Below are positions 9,586 to 18,767 of a DNA stretch of 64,000 nucleotides, piece after piece (the stretch's first letter is position 1; each line of letters starts with the position of its first letter). Where the stretch lies: positions 186,001 through 250,000 of the forward strand of contig JACKBQ010000002.1 in the NCBI GenBank assembly GCA_020634455.1, in the 5' to 3' direction. This stretch comes from Ardenticatenaceae bacterium. Its GTDB lineage: Bacteria > Chloroflexota > Anaerolineae > Promineifilales > Promineifilaceae. The notes under the pieces were generated by a model, which was given only the letters and a program-made list of their open reading frames with translations, was not told the DNA's origin and did no database searches. The position numbers were made by a program, and so were the translations under genes.

Positions 9586-10437
9586 ATGCAAACCGTAAAA
9601 TTAAACAATGGCGTTGAAATCCCGATTTTGGGTTTTGGCGTTTTCCAGATAACCGACCCGGACGAATGTGTGCGCAGCGTGGTTGAGGCGATTGAAACGG
9701 GGTATGGTCATATAGATACGGCCGCTTCCTACCAAAATGAAGAATCTGTGGGCAAAGGCATCCAGCAAAGCGGCGTTGCCAGAGAAGATTTATTCATCAC
9801 CACCAAGCTCTGGATTCAACGCCAGGGCTACGAAGACACGCTCAAAGCGTTTGATAATTCCTTGAACCGCTTGCAGCTCGATTACATTGATCTGTACCTG
9901 ATTCACCAACCCTACGGCGATGTGTACGGCGAATGGCGGGCGATGGAAGAGCTTTACGAGCAGGGCAAAATCAGAGCCATCGGCGTTTCCAACTTTCAGC
10001 CTGACCGGATCATGGATTTGATGATCCACAACAAGATCCTGCCCGCCATCAACCAGATTGAAGTCAATCCTTTCCAGCAGCAGATTGAGACGCAGCCGTT
10101 TTTGGAAGAGAACGGTGTGATGGTAGAGGCCTGGGCACCCTTTGCCGAGGGCCGCAACAACATTTTCCAGAATGAACTGCTGCAAGCCATTGGCGCAAAA
10201 TATGGCAAAAGCGTGGGGCAGGTCATTTTGCGCTGGGTAGTGCAACGCGGCATTATTGCGTTGGCCAAAACCGTCCGCAGAGAGAGGATGATCGAGAATA
10301 TCAGCATTTTTGATTTTGAATTGAGCGCCGAAGATGTGGCGGCGATTTCGACGCTGGACACCAAAACCAGCTGCTTCTTTGATCATCGTGACCCCAAAAT
10401 GGTGAAGTGGCTGGGTGAAAGAAAGTTGTCGAACTGA
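9586..10437 (+). CDS. Aldo/keto reductase (2,5-diketo-D-gluconate reductase-like)
   Basis: The 283-residue enzyme is of the AKR5/DkgA type. It starts with K-L-N-N-G-V-E-I-P-I-L-G-F-G-V-F and carries Asp/Tyr in H-I-D-T-A-A-S-Y-Q-N-E, Lys in T-T-K-L-W and His in L-I-H-Q-P. Family members reduce diketogluconate, methylglyoxal and similar carbonyls with NADPH. The ATG at 9586 follows GAAGGA; upstream in-frame codons fall in the REP-like hairpin. The cupin gene follows 21 bp downstream, consistent with an operon. Confidence 0.92.
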   Translation: MQTVKLNNGVEIPILGFGVFQITDPDECVRSVVEAIETGYGHIDTAASYQNEESVGKGIQQSGVAREDLFITTKLWIQRQGYEDTLKAFDNSLNRLQLDYIDLYLIHQPYGDVYGEWRAMEELYEQGKIRAIGVSNFQPDRIMDLMIHNKILPAINQIEVNPFQQQIETQPFLEENGVMVEAWAPFAEGRNNIFQNELLQAIGAKYGKSVGQVILRWVVQRGIIALAKTVRRERMIENISIFDFELSAEDVAAISTLDTKTSCFFDHRDPKMVKWLGERKLSN

Positions 10438-10458
10438 AGCAGTTGGAGGGTATCAAAC

Positions 10459-10857
10459 ATGGAAATTAAACGAAATGGTTCGCAGCCATCGGTCAAGGGG
10501 CCAGCGGACTGGTTTACAGGCACGGTGCGGGTGGATCCGCTGTTTAGTGCGGAGGAACCGGCGCACACGGGCGCGGCCACCGTCACGTTTGAGCCAGGGG
10601 CGCGGACGGCTTGGCACACGCATCCGCTGGGCCAGACGCTGGTGGTCACTTCTGGCTGTGGTCGGGTGCAAAGCTGGGGCGGGCCAATTGAGGCGATTCG
10701 GCCCGGTGATGTGATCCGGTTTGCGCCGGGAGAAAAACATTGGCATGGGGCTGGGGTGGATACGGCCGTTACCCACATCGCCATTCAGGAAAGCCTCGAT
10801 GGCAAGGCGGTAGAGTGGTTGGAACACGTTAGTGATGAACAATATTCAGGTAAATAA
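10459..10857 (+). CDS. Cupin domain protein
   Basis: A single-domain cupin of 132 residues. Metal ligands are visible in cupin motif 1 (W-H-T-H-P-L-G-Q near residues 54-61) and motif 2 (P-G-E-K-H-W-H-G near 94-101). Small cupins of this kind often sit beside reductases and carboxymuconolactone decarboxylase-like enzymes and act as isomerases, dioxygenases or lyases. It lies between two aldo/keto reductases with gaps of 21 and 13 bp, so it is almost certainly co-transcribed. GGAGG precedes the start. Reaction unknown. Confidence 0.85.
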   Translation: MEIKRNGSQPSVKGPADWFTGTVRVDPLFSAEEPAHTGAATVTFEPGARTAWHTHPLGQTLVVTSGCGRVQSWGGPIEAIRPGDVIRFAPGEKHWHGAGVDTAVTHIAIQESLDGKAVEWLEHVSDEQYSGK

Positions 10858-10870
10858 AAGGAGTTAAACA

Positions 10871-11869
10871 ATGGCAATAACACATAAGCGTTTAGGTAGA
10901 CATGGCGTGCTTGTAAGTAATCTTTGTTTGGGTACGATGAATTTTGGCTGGCACACCAGTGAAGAAGATAGCTACAAAATTATGGATCGCGCTCTGGAAC
11001 TGGGCATCAACTTTTTCGATACGGCGGATGTCTACGGTTGGGCGGTTGAACATGGGCACACCGAAGAAATCGTTGGCCGCTGGTTTGCACTGGGTGGCGG
11101 ACGCCGGGAGGCGACGGTTTTGGCGACAAAAGTGTACAATCCGGTAACGCGCAAAGCCAATTTGCCAGAGGTGAACAGTGACGGCCGTTCCCTCTCCGCC
11201 TACAAAATCCGCAAACATTGCGAAGGCAGCCTCAAACGCCTGCAAACCGACTGGATTGACCTCTACCAAATGCATCACATTGACCGCAACGTGCCCTGGG
11301 ACGAGACCTGGCAGGCCTTCGGCAGCCTGATCAATCAAGGGAAAGTCGTCTACGTAGGTTCCAGCAACTTTGCTGGTTGGGATATCGCTACCGCCAATCA
11401 GGAAGCATCCAAGCGAGGTTTGTTGGGCTTGGTGAGCGAGCAAAGCATCTACCATCTCAATAACCGGATGATTGAACTAGAAGTGATTCCCGCCTGCCGT
11501 CATTACGGCCTGGGGCTGATCCCCTGGAGCCCGTTGGCCGGGGGATTGTTGGGCGGCGCGTTAGAAAAACTGGAAACCGGCCGCCGCCAAGGCACCGAGT
11601 TTGAAAAAGAGGTCGCCGAGAATCGAGACAAATTGGAGAAGTACGAAGCGTTGTGCCGCGAAATCGGCCATCCGCCAAGCGAAGTGGCGCTGGCCTGGCT
11701 GCTGCACAATCCCATCGTCACCGCGCCCATCATCGGGCCGCGCACGATAGAACAACTTGAGAGCGCAGTGCGGGCGGCCGAGATTATGTTGGATGCGGAG
11801 ACGCTGCAAAAATTGGACGCCATTTTCCCAGGGCCAGGTGGCGAAGCGCCCAATGCTTACGCCTGGTAG
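10871..11869 (+). CDS. Aldo/keto reductase
   Basis: The 332-residue protein has Asp/Tyr in F-D-T-A-D-V-Y-G-W, Lys in A-T-K-V-Y-N and His in M-H-H-I-D-R-N-V. The opening K-R-L-G-R-H-G-V-L-V-S-N-L-C-L-G-T-M-N-F-G matches the YrpG/IolS-like branch. A strong AAAAGGAG lies before the ATG. The gene follows the cupin by 13 bp. A 27-bp palindrome lies just after its stop. Confidence 0.9.
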   Translation: MAITHKRLGRHGVLVSNLCLGTMNFGWHTSEEDSYKIMDRALELGINFFDTADVYGWAVEHGHTEEIVGRWFALGGGRREATVLATKVYNPVTRKANLPEVNSDGRSLSAYKIRKHCEGSLKRLQTDWIDLYQMHHIDRNVPWDETWQAFGSLINQGKVVYVGSSNFAGWDIATANQEASKRGLLGLVSEQSIYHLNNRMIELEVIPACRHYGLGLIPWSPLAGGLLGGALEKLETGRRQGTEFEKEVAENRDKLEKYEALCREIGHPPSEVALAWLLHNPIVTAPIIGPRTIEQLESAVRAAEIMLDAETLQKLDAIFPGPGGEAPNAYAW

Positions 11870-11877
11870 GGTTTAGC

Positions 11878-11904
11878 GTTGTCAAATCTTTAAGATTTGA
11901 CAAC
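11878..11904. repeat. 27-bp perfect intergenic palindrome
   Basis: The arms GTTGTCAAATCTT (11878-11890) and AAGATTTGACAAC (11892-11904) are exactly complementary around a single base. It lies between the aldo/keto reductase stop and the ribosome binding site of the LLM gene. No T-run follows, so a dispersed palindromic repeat or operator is more likely than a terminator. Confidence 0.7.
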
Positions 11905-11926
11905 TTTCTATCGAAGGAGATTAATC

Positions 11927-12811
11927 ATGCAAATTGGTTTACAAATTCCGTCATTTAAGGTTCCGGGAGGAACGGCCGTTATCCGTCCCAAGCTCAAAGA
12001 AATTGCCACCACCGCCGAAGAAGCTGGCTTTTACAGCCTGTGGGTGATGGACCATTACTACCAGATCAAAGGTTTGTTCGGCGAAGCATACACCGACCCT
12101 ATGCTGGAAAGCTACACCACGCTGGGCTACCTGGCCGGGCTTACCGAAAAAGCGTTTCTCGGCGTTCTGGTCACTGGTGTGATTTATCGTCATCCTTCAG
12201 TGCTAATGAAGATGGTCAACACGCTCGACATTCTTTCGGGCGGTCGGGCTTACCTGGGCATTGGCGCAGCCTGGTACGAAGACGAAGCCAAAGGGTATGG
12301 CATCCCCTACCCGTCCACAGCCGAACGGTTTGAGCAGTTGGAGGACAATCTGCAACTGGCCAAAGCGCTGTGGGCCAGCGACGAGACCTCGTTTGAAGGC
12401 AAACATTTTTCGGCCCCGGCAATCACCAACAACCCGCGCCCACTTTCCACGCCGCACCCGCGCATTATGATTGGTGGTATGGGGCAAAAGAAAACGCTGC
12501 GCATGGTGGCTCAATATGCCGATGCGTGCAACTTCTTTGAAGGCGCTGGCGCAGAAAATATGCAAAAAGCAATTGAAACGTTGAAAGCACATTGCGAGCG
12601 GCTGGGGCGAGAGTATGACAGCATCGAAAAAACATCCCTCGGTACGGTGCATCTCTCGGAAAAAGACACAGTAGAAGGCACCATTGAACGCATCAAAGGG
12701 CTTGCCGAGATGGGCTTCACCCACGCCATCTTCAACATGCCGGACGTGTACCAAATCACACCGTTGGAAACCTTTGCCAAGGAGATCATCCCGGCGGTGG
12801 CAGAACTGTAA
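11927..12811 (+). CDS. LLM class F420-dependent oxidoreductase
   Basis: The 294-residue protein has the bacterial-luciferase-like fold signature. M-Q-I-G-L-Q-I-P-S-F opens the barrel, followed by A-G-F-Y-S-L-W-V-M-D-H and D-I-L-S-G-G-R-A-Y-L-G-I-G-A-A-W. The family closest in pattern is the F420-dependent LLM group that moves hydride to or from alcohols, imines or aromatic substrates. The ATG at 11927 is chosen for GAAGGAG eight bases upstream; the in-frame ATG at 11897 would start within the palindrome. F420 use is inferred from family resemblance. Confidence 0.85.
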   Translation: MQIGLQIPSFKVPGGTAVIRPKLKEIATTAEEAGFYSLWVMDHYYQIKGLFGEAYTDPMLESYTTLGYLAGLTEKAFLGVLVTGVIYRHPSVLMKMVNTLDILSGGRAYLGIGAAWYEDEAKGYGIPYPSTAERFEQLEDNLQLAKALWASDETSFEGKHFSAPAITNNPRPLSTPHPRIMIGGMGQKKTLRMVAQYADACNFFEGAGAENMQKAIETLKAHCERLGREYDSIEKTSLGTVHLSEKDTVEGTIERIKGLAEMGFTHAIFNMPDVYQITPLETFAKEIIPAVAEL

Positions 12812-12822
12812 GATTGGAAAGC

Positions 12823-14022
12823 ATGGCTAAAAAGACTCGAAATTACAAATGGTACATCCTTATTCTGGTTGTGTTGACCAACATGTTCATCATCGCCATC
12901 CCCATGATGGGCATGTCGGTGCTGGCCAAGGAAATCGCCGATGATTTGAACCTGACGCTGGTGCAGGTGGGCATCATCTGGGGCATAGGCGCTTTGCCGG
13001 GCATTGTCACCAGCCTGCTGGGCGGGGCCATCGGCGACAAGATTGGCCCCAAGCGGGCGCTGGTGGCGGGCGCTCTGCTGGGCGGCGTGTTGGGAGCGGC
13101 ACGTGGGCTGGCAGACGGCTTTTTGTCCCTGACTATCATCACTTTGCTGATGGGCGTGGTGCTGCCGGTGGTGCTGATGAACGGCATCAAAGTTTTAGGG
13201 CAATGGTTCCCACCACAGCAGTTGGGCCTGGCCAACGGGGCACAGGCGATGAGCATGGCGCTTGGCTTTATGCTGGGTTCATTGTTGAGCGCCACCACGT
13301 TTTCGCCCTGGCTGGGCGGCTGGCGCAACGTGCTGATTGCTTATGGCCTGATTGGCGCAGCCTTGAGCATCCCCTGGCTGTTCACCAAAACAAACGCCAC
13401 CCATGCCGCAGATGGCGACTCGCTTTCCATTGGGGACGCGGTGCGGCATGTTGCCGGACTGCGAAACGTCTGGCTGCTTGGCCTGGGGCTGTTTGGCATC
13501 AGCGGGGCCGTGCAGGGGACGCTCGGTTTTTTGCCGCTGTACCTGCGCGAGGCGGGCTGGGAACCGCTTCAGGCAGATGGGGCGCTTTCGGCTTTCCACA
13601 CCATCAGTATGATCTGCGTCTTGCCCGTCGCGCTGTGGTCTGATCGCTTGAAGTTTCGCAAACCGCTCTTGCTGACGGCCAGCGTGATGATTGCCACAGG
13701 GGTGGGCTTGCTCAGTTTTGTTGGCGGCGTTCTGGTTTGGGCGGCGGTGCTGCTGGCGGGGTCGGTGCGGGATGCGTTTATGGCGATTTTCCAGACGATG
13801 GTGATTGAGAGTGAACGGGTGGGGCCGCTTTATGCGGGAACGGCCGTTGGCTTCACCATGGCCCTCACCAGCATAGGCAATCTCATTGCTCCACCGATTG
13901 GTAACAGCCTGGCGGCGTGGTGGCCCGGTGCGCCTTTTGCTTTTTGGGCAGTTTCGGCCGTTTTTGGCCTGGTTTGTTTGTCGCTGGTTAAAGAAAAAGA
14001 GCGAACGAAGGAGAATGCCTGA
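12823..14022 (+). CDS. MFS transporter (CynX/NimT-like)
   Basis: The 399-residue carrier has 12 predicted helices. The N-terminal domain contains G-I-G-A-L-P-G-I-V-T-S-L-L-G-G and the loop G-D-K-I-G-P-K-R. The overall pattern resembles CynX/NimT or anion:cation-symporter-like MFS proteins. The ATG at 12823 is preferred over the in-frame TTG at 12814. Its TGA overlaps the ATG of the following SDR gene by one base, indicating translational coupling. Confidence 0.85.
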   Translation: MAKKTRNYKWYILILVVLTNMFIIAIPMMGMSVLAKEIADDLNLTLVQVGIIWGIGALPGIVTSLLGGAIGDKIGPKRALVAGALLGGVLGAARGLADGFLSLTIITLLMGVVLPVVLMNGIKVLGQWFPPQQLGLANGAQAMSMALGFMLGSLLSATTFSPWLGGWRNVLIAYGLIGAALSIPWLFTKTNATHAADGDSLSIGDAVRHVAGLRNVWLLGLGLFGISGAVQGTLGFLPLYLREAGWEPLQADGALSAFHTISMICVLPVALWSDRLKFRKPLLLTASVMIATGVGLLSFVGGVLVWAAVLLAGSVRDAFMAIFQTMVIESERVGPLYAGTAVGFTMALTSIGNLIAPPIGNSLAAWWPGAPFAFWAVSAVFGLVCLSLVKEKERTKENA

Positions 14023-14783
14023 TGCCTACAAAAAAATATACCGTCATTACCGGAGCCAGTTCCGGCATTGGCTATGAAACCGCAAAAGCGGTTGCCGCCA
14101 GAGGCAAAAACGTAATCATAACCGCCCGCCGCCGGGAGCGGCTGGAAGCATTGCAAAAGGAAATTCGGGGGAGCAATCCAGATGTTGAAGTCATCATTCT
14201 GGAGGCGGACCTCTCATCCAACGAGGAAACGATTGCCTTGTACGAATCGCTGACCGCCTATGATATCGAAACCTGGGTCAACAACGCCGGGCGTGGCGAT
14301 CACGGGGATATTACCGTGCCCAATCTGCGCCACTCGCTGGGGATGCTCCATCTCAACATGGATGCGGTGGCCATCCTCTCGTCGCTTTACGTGCGAGATT
14401 ACAAGGATAAGGAAGGGGCGCAGTTGATCAATGTTTCCTCTATCGGTGGCTATCTGGTGGTGCCTGGTGCAACTTTGTATTGCGCCACCAAGTTTTTTGT
14501 CAGCGCCCTCACCGAAGGCATAGACCACGAAATGCGGCGCGGCGGCTACAAGCTGCGGGCCAAAGTGCTGGCCCCCGCCTCGACGGAAACCGAATTTGAG
14601 CAGACGGCCAACGAGTTGGAAGAGCCGGTGGATTATGCGGAGAAACACGGCCGTTTCCACACAGCCGCTGAAATGGCCCAATTCTTGTTAGCACTTTACG
14701 ACGGCGACAAAACCGTTGGCGAGATAGATTTTGCCAAGTTCACAATTAAATTGAGCGACGCCAAACATCCGCACCTTGGTTAA
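14022..14783 (+). CDS. Short-chain dehydrogenase/reductase
   Basis: A classical SDR of 253 residues. The cofactor motif T-G-A-S-S-G-I-G is at about 10-17, N-N-A-G near 90, the catalytic Ser in N-V-S-S, and the active-site pair in Y-C-A-T-K near 152-156. Arg residues following the second strand suggest NADP(H). The start overlaps the MFS stop by one base, and AAGGAG lies in the end of the MFS gene. Substrate unknown; an aldehyde or ketone role fits the neighbours. Confidence 0.92.
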   Translation: MPTKKYTVITGASSGIGYETAKAVAARGKNVIITARRRERLEALQKEIRGSNPDVEVIILEADLSSNEETIALYESLTAYDIETWVNNAGRGDHGDITVPNLRHSLGMLHLNMDAVAILSSLYVRDYKDKEGAQLINVSSIGGYLVVPGATLYCATKFFVSALTEGIDHEMRRGGYKLRAKVLAPASTETEFEQTANELEEPVDYAEKHGRFHTAAEMAQFLLALYDGDKTVGEIDFAKFTIKLSDAKHPHLG

Positions 14784-14793
14784 CGATAAAGCG

Positions 14794-14818
14794 TGGGTCG
14801 GATTGGCGATCCGACCTA
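14794..14818. repeat. REP-like intergenic hairpin (GGTCGGATTGGCGATCCGACC type)
   Basis: GGTCGGAT (14796-14803) and ATCCGACC (14809-14816) are exact complements. This is the second of three related palindromes (also near 9546 and 18199) between genes of the redox cluster. Confidence 0.65.
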
Positions 14819-14839
14819 CATCTACAATGGAGATTTGAA

Positions 14840-15856
14840 ATGAACTACGTAAAACTTGGTAACACCGGCATGGACGTTTCCCCCATTTGCCTGGGGGCGA
14901 TGAGCTTTGGCACGGCCGAAAATTGGGTTCACAACCCTTGGGCGCTCAACGAAGAAGACAGCCGCACCATCATCAAACGGGCGCTGGATTTAGGCGTTAA
15001 CTTTTTTGACACGGCCAACGTGTATGCCTTTGGCAACAGTGAAGAAATTCTGGGTCGTGCGCTGAATGATTTTGCCAACCGGGATGAAATTGTCGTCGCT
15101 ACCAAAGTGTTTTCACCCATGCGCAGTACGCCCAACGGCGGCGGCCTGTCGCGCAAGCATATCATGAGCCAGGTGGACCAGAGCCTGAAGCGGTTGGGGA
15201 TGGAATACATCGATCTGTACATCATCCACCGCTGGGATTACCACACGCCCATCGAAGAAACGATGGAAACACTGCACGACATCGTGAAGGCGGGCAAGGT
15301 GCGCTACATCGGCGCGTCAGCCATGTATGCCATTCAGTTCCAAAAAGCGCTGCACGTCGCCGAAAAGCATAGCTGGACCCGCTTTGTCTCCATGCAGAAC
15401 CATTACAACCTCATCTACCGCGAAGAAGAGCGGGAGATGATGCCGCTGTGTGTGGAGGAGAAGATTGCCGTGACGCCGTACAGCCCGCTGGCCTCTGGGC
15501 GATTGGCGCGGGCCTGGTTAGAAAGCACGCAGCGCCTGGAGACGGACCCTATTGCCAAACGGAAGTATGATGAAACGGCCGTTTCTGACAAACTGGTCGT
15601 AGATCGCGTGGCTGAAATGGCGGAAAAATACGGCGTGCCGATGGCTCACATCTCATTGGCCTGGCTGCGCTACAAAAATCCGGTTGTTGCCCCAATCATT
15701 GGCGCGACCAAGCTCACCCATCTGGAAAGCGCCGTGGAATCGTTGGCGGTGACGTTAACGACGGAAGATGTGGCCTACCTGGAAGAGCCTTACGTGCCCC
15801 ATCCCATCGTCGGCCTCATTCCGTATGGCAGCGAGCTGTTGAGTGCCCGAAAATAA
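14840..15856 (+). CDS. Aldo/keto reductase (YajO-like)
   Basis: The 338-residue protein has Asp/Tyr in F-D-T-A-N-V-Y-A-F, Lys in A-T-K-V-F-S-P-M and His in I-I-H-R-W-D. The insertion after A-T-K-V and the C-terminal V-A-Y-L-E-E-P-Y fit the YajO/AKR11-12 branch. A GGAG lies 8 bases before the ATG. It is followed 16 bp later by a DHA2-like MFS gene. This is the fourth distinct aldo/keto reductase in 7.4 kb. Confidence 0.9.
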   Translation: MNYVKLGNTGMDVSPICLGAMSFGTAENWVHNPWALNEEDSRTIIKRALDLGVNFFDTANVYAFGNSEEILGRALNDFANRDEIVVATKVFSPMRSTPNGGGLSRKHIMSQVDQSLKRLGMEYIDLYIIHRWDYHTPIEETMETLHDIVKAGKVRYIGASAMYAIQFQKALHVAEKHSWTRFVSMQNHYNLIYREEEREMMPLCVEEKIAVTPYSPLASGRLARAWLESTQRLETDPIAKRKYDETAVSDKLVVDRVAEMAEKYGVPMAHISLAWLRYKNPVVAPIIGATKLTHLESAVESLAVTLTTEDVAYLEEPYVPHPIVGLIPYGSELLSARK

Positions 15857-15872
15857 TCATTAGAGAGTAACT

Positions 15873-17288
15873 ATGACCCAGGTAAAAACAGTCCCAATTG
15901 ACCCGAGCGTGGCAGTGAAAAGAAAGGTCGCTTTTGGTGTAACGGCCGTTTTCATCACCCAATTTGTCAGCTTTATCTTCATCAACGCCCGCAACATCGC
16001 CCAGCCGCAGATGATTGCCGAGTTTGACGGTATGTCGCTGTTTGCCTGGCTGATTGCTATGCCCGCGCTGGCCGGTTCGGCCTCCACGTTGCTATTTGGC
16101 AAACTGTCAGATATGTACGGCCGTCGCGCCGTCCTGCTGATCTCCATGGCAATTTTCGGGGTGGGGCTAGTCCTGACTACCCAGGTTACCTCGATGGCCG
16201 GGCTGGTCACCGCCGCCACCTTCATGAGCATCGGCCATTTTCCCATCGTGCCGCTCTGCTTTTCGGTGATTGGCGATCTGTTTTCCGCCGCCGAACGGGC
16301 CAGATGGACGGGCTTGCTCAATCTGCCCACGGGCATTGCCGCCACCATCGGCCCGGTGCTGGGCGGCGTGGTCGCCGAAAGCATGACTGGCTGGCGAGGT
16401 CTGTACTGGGGCACGGTTCCCCTGCTGCTCATCGCCGGGATTTTGGTGGTCATGGCCTTCCCTAAACATGCAGCGCAGGTCAAACCCAAGGTGGATGTCG
16501 CGGGAACGGCCGTTATGATTATCGCTGTCGCCACCCTCATCTTTGGCTTTTCCTGGATCGGCCAGCCCGCCAGACTGATGGCTGGTGTGGTTCTGTTGGT
16601 CGTATCCGTTGCGGCCTGGTGGGGCTTCATCGCCATTGAAAAGAAAGCCGCTGCCCCCATTCTGGACCCACAGGTACTGTTCAACCGCACGTTTCTGACG
16701 GCGGCGGTGGCGAGCCTGTTCTCCTTCTTTGGGCTGCTCGGCATCATGGCGTATTCACCCATCTTTGTGCAGGAAGTGATGGGCATCAGCCCCACCGTGA
16801 GCGGCTCAATGTTGACACCAGTCACCATGCTACTGGCCTTCATGGGCATTCCCGGCGGGATGCTGCTGGCGCGCACGGGTAAATACAAATGGATGTACAA
16901 CGTGGGGTACCTGATTGTGACGCTGATGCTTTATGCCATGTGGCGCTTTACGGCCGTTACCCCCATCTGGGTTTTTGTGCTGGTAACGGCCGTTGCTGGC
17001 TTTGGCCTCGGTGCCATTCCCACGATTAATACCCTGGTGGCCCAATTTGCCGTGCCTCGGCGACTGTTGGGCGTGGCCGTCGGGGCCATCTTCTTCTTCC
17101 AGATGGTGGGATTGGCCGTCGCACCCTCCATTTTGGGATTGGCCCAAAACAGCGCCTCCAATCTGGAAGGTGGGTTGAAGCTGGTCTTCCTGGTGGGCGC
17201 AGTTGCCATGACCGTGGCTTTCCTGCTCATCCTCACCATCCCCGAAGTTTCCATTGATGCTGAAGTCGTGGACAAGACGGCCGTATGA
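15873..17288 (+). CDS. MFS multidrug transporter (DHA2-like)
   Basis: The 471-residue protein has more hydrophobic segments than a 12-helix MFS carrier, consistent with the 14-helix DHA2 drug:H+ antiporter group. The loop G-K-L-S-D-M-Y-G-R-R (MFS motif A) and the motif-C-like stretch G-P-V-L-G-G-V-V-A-E are visible. It probably exports a toxic substrate or product of the cluster. Its last four bases overlap the EamA gene start (ATGA). Confidence 0.88.
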   Translation: MTQVKTVPIDPSVAVKRKVAFGVTAVFITQFVSFIFINARNIAQPQMIAEFDGMSLFAWLIAMPALAGSASTLLFGKLSDMYGRRAVLLISMAIFGVGLVLTTQVTSMAGLVTAATFMSIGHFPIVPLCFSVIGDLFSAAERARWTGLLNLPTGIAATIGPVLGGVVAESMTGWRGLYWGTVPLLLIAGILVVMAFPKHAAQVKPKVDVAGTAVMIIAVATLIFGFSWIGQPARLMAGVVLLVVSVAAWWGFIAIEKKAAAPILDPQVLFNRTFLTAAVASLFSFFGLLGIMAYSPIFVQEVMGISPTVSGSMLTPVTMLLAFMGIPGGMLLARTGKYKWMYNVGYLIVTLMLYAMWRFTAVTPIWVFVLVTAVAGFGLGAIPTINTLVAQFAVPRRLLGVAVGAIFFFQMVGLAVAPSILGLAQNSASNLEGGLKLVFLVGAVAMTVAFLLILTIPEVSIDAEVVDKTAV

Positions 17289-18202
17289 AACTCAGTGCAA
17301 ATGTAAAAGGCATCGGCTTTCTGGTCTTGGCCGCGTTTGTTATTTCCATCCAAAACATCGTCATCAAATGGATTGGCGGCGATTATTCGGCTCTGCAAAT
17401 TGTGGCACTGCGCAGTTTGGTGGCGCTACCTTTCACCCTGGTTTTTTATCGCTACGAAGGCCAGCATGGATTGCCTACCACCAAAATGCCCCGGCTGGAA
17501 TATGTGCGTGGCCTCTTCTTGTTCCTCTCCTATACCACTTTTATGATGGGGCTGGCTGCCTTGCCGCTGGCGCAAATCGAAGCAATTCGCTTTTCCGGGC
17601 CGCTGATGATTACCTTTTTGTCAGTGGTGATGCTGGGTGAAAAGGTAGGGCCGCGCCGCTGGGTGGCGCTGGTGATTGGTTTTCTGGGTGTGCTGCTCAT
17701 CGTCCAGCCGGGTTCCGCCAGCTTCAATCTAGGCTCTGTTTTTGTGTTGATCTCCGTGCTTTTTTATGCGTTGGTAGTCATCTTCACGCGCAAACTGCAA
17801 GCCAAAGACAGCAGCGCGACGATGGCCTACTACAGCTCGCTGGTGTATCTGGCGGCGGCGCTCATTTTGGTGCCGCTGCCAATTCTGGTGGGCGACGTGC
17901 CCAATGCCCACCCCAGCATTGCCTTTCTCATTCGCCCCTGGGTGATGCCAACCCTGCTGGATGGGCTCATCATGGCCGGATTGGGGCTGATTTGGGCGGG
18001 CTGGATGTATCTGTTGTCCCGTGCCTACAGCCTGGCCCAGGCTTCGGTGGCAGCGCCGTTTGAATATATCTCGCTGCCGATTAACGTGCTGTGGGGCTTC
18101 CTTATCTGGCATGAGATTCCCACCTGGCTGACGCTGGCTGGCGCGACGTTGACCCTGGGCAGTGGGCTGTATGTTTTGTATCGAGAAAGAAAGGCCCCGT
18201 AG
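17285..18202 (+). CDS. EamA/DMT family transporter
   Basis: The 305-residue protein contains ten hydrophobic segments in two tandem EamA repeats. The first ends near the L-G-V-L-L-I-V-Q-P motif (about residue 138) and the second near residue 295. Such carriers export amino acids, nucleosides or drugs. It is translationally coupled to the MFS gene through an ATGA overlap. A REP-like hairpin begins at its stop codon. Confidence 0.88.
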   Translation: MKLSANVKGIGFLVLAAFVISIQNIVIKWIGGDYSALQIVALRSLVALPFTLVFYRYEGQHGLPTTKMPRLEYVRGLFLFLSYTTFMMGLAALPLAQIEAIRFSGPLMITFLSVVMLGEKVGPRRWVALVIGFLGVLLIVQPGSASFNLGSVFVLISVLFYALVVIFTRKLQAKDSSATMAYYSSLVYLAAALILVPLPILVGDVPNAHPSIAFLIRPWVMPTLLDGLIMAGLGLIWAGWMYLLSRAYSLAQASVAAPFEYISLPINVLWGFLIWHEIPTWLTLAGATLTLGSGLYVLYRERKAP

Positions 18203-18225
18203 GTCGGATTGCCAATCAGACCCAC
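18199..18225. repeat. REP-like intergenic hairpin (third copy)
   Basis: GTAGGTCGGATTG and its near-complement CAATCAGACCCAC flank a single-base centre, giving an imperfect palindrome that starts within the EamA stop region. It is the third member of the GGTCGGATTGGC family in this cluster. Confidence 0.6.
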
Positions 18226-18246
18226 CTTTATGAAGGAGAATGCAAA

Positions 18247-18753
18247 ATGACTGAAAGCAAAATCATCACCCAAATCTGCATCGTCGTAAACGATGTCAAG
18301 CAGGCCAACGCCAACTGGGCCAAAGTGTTGGGTAGGCTAGAAGAAACCATCGAAACAATTTTCCCCGACGGCATTTTGCACTATGCCGACACTGAGCCAG
18401 TTGAATACAAAGGTATTCAGGTAGCCAAGTACGATCTGGGCAATTTTGTGCTGGAACTGCTCCAGCCGGGGCCAACGCCCAGCCCCTGGCGCACCTTTTT
18501 GGAGAAAAACGGGCCGGGTGTTTTCCATTTTTGCGTGCTGGTGGATGACCGGAAAGTTTTCCAGCAAACGCTGACGGAAATTGGCGTGGGGCTGCCTTAC
18601 CACATTGGCTATTTTCCGCAGGGATCGTACAGTTACGTAGATGCCAAAACGCAGTTGGGCCTTGATCTGAGCGTGAACTACCTGGGGGAGTACCAGGAAT
18701 TATTTGCCGGGCTGCTGAGGGGAACGGCCGTTCCCCTCGACGAACTAAAATAA
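18247..18753 (+). CDS. VOC family protein (glyoxalase/epimerase fold)
   Basis: The 168-residue protein has two beta-alpha-beta-beta-beta modules. The first opens with Q-I-C-I-V-V-N-D-V-K-Q-A-N-A-N-W and includes F-V-L-E-L-L-Q-P. The second opens with G-V-F-H-F-C-V-L-V-D-D. The spacing resembles methylmalonyl-CoA epimerase-like or glyoxalase-like members, with His (F-H-F) and Glu (L-E-L) as candidate metal ligands. GAAGGAG lies before the ATG. It is co-oriented with the reductases and could handle an aldehyde adduct, but the reaction is not readable. Confidence 0.82.
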   Translation: MTESKIITQICIVVNDVKQANANWAKVLGRLEETIETIFPDGILHYADTEPVEYKGIQVAKYDLGNFVLELLQPGPTPSPWRTFLEKNGPGVFHFCVLVDDRKVFQQTLTEIGVGLPYHIGYFPQGSYSYVDAKTQLGLDLSVNYLGEYQELFAGLLRGTAVPLDELK

Positions 18754-18767
18754 AGATTGGAGACAAA

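Noticed and set aside
9790..10386. 198-codon frame antisense to the second aldo/keto reductase
   Set aside because: The + strand frame has all four catalytic residues; the antisense frame is a shadow.
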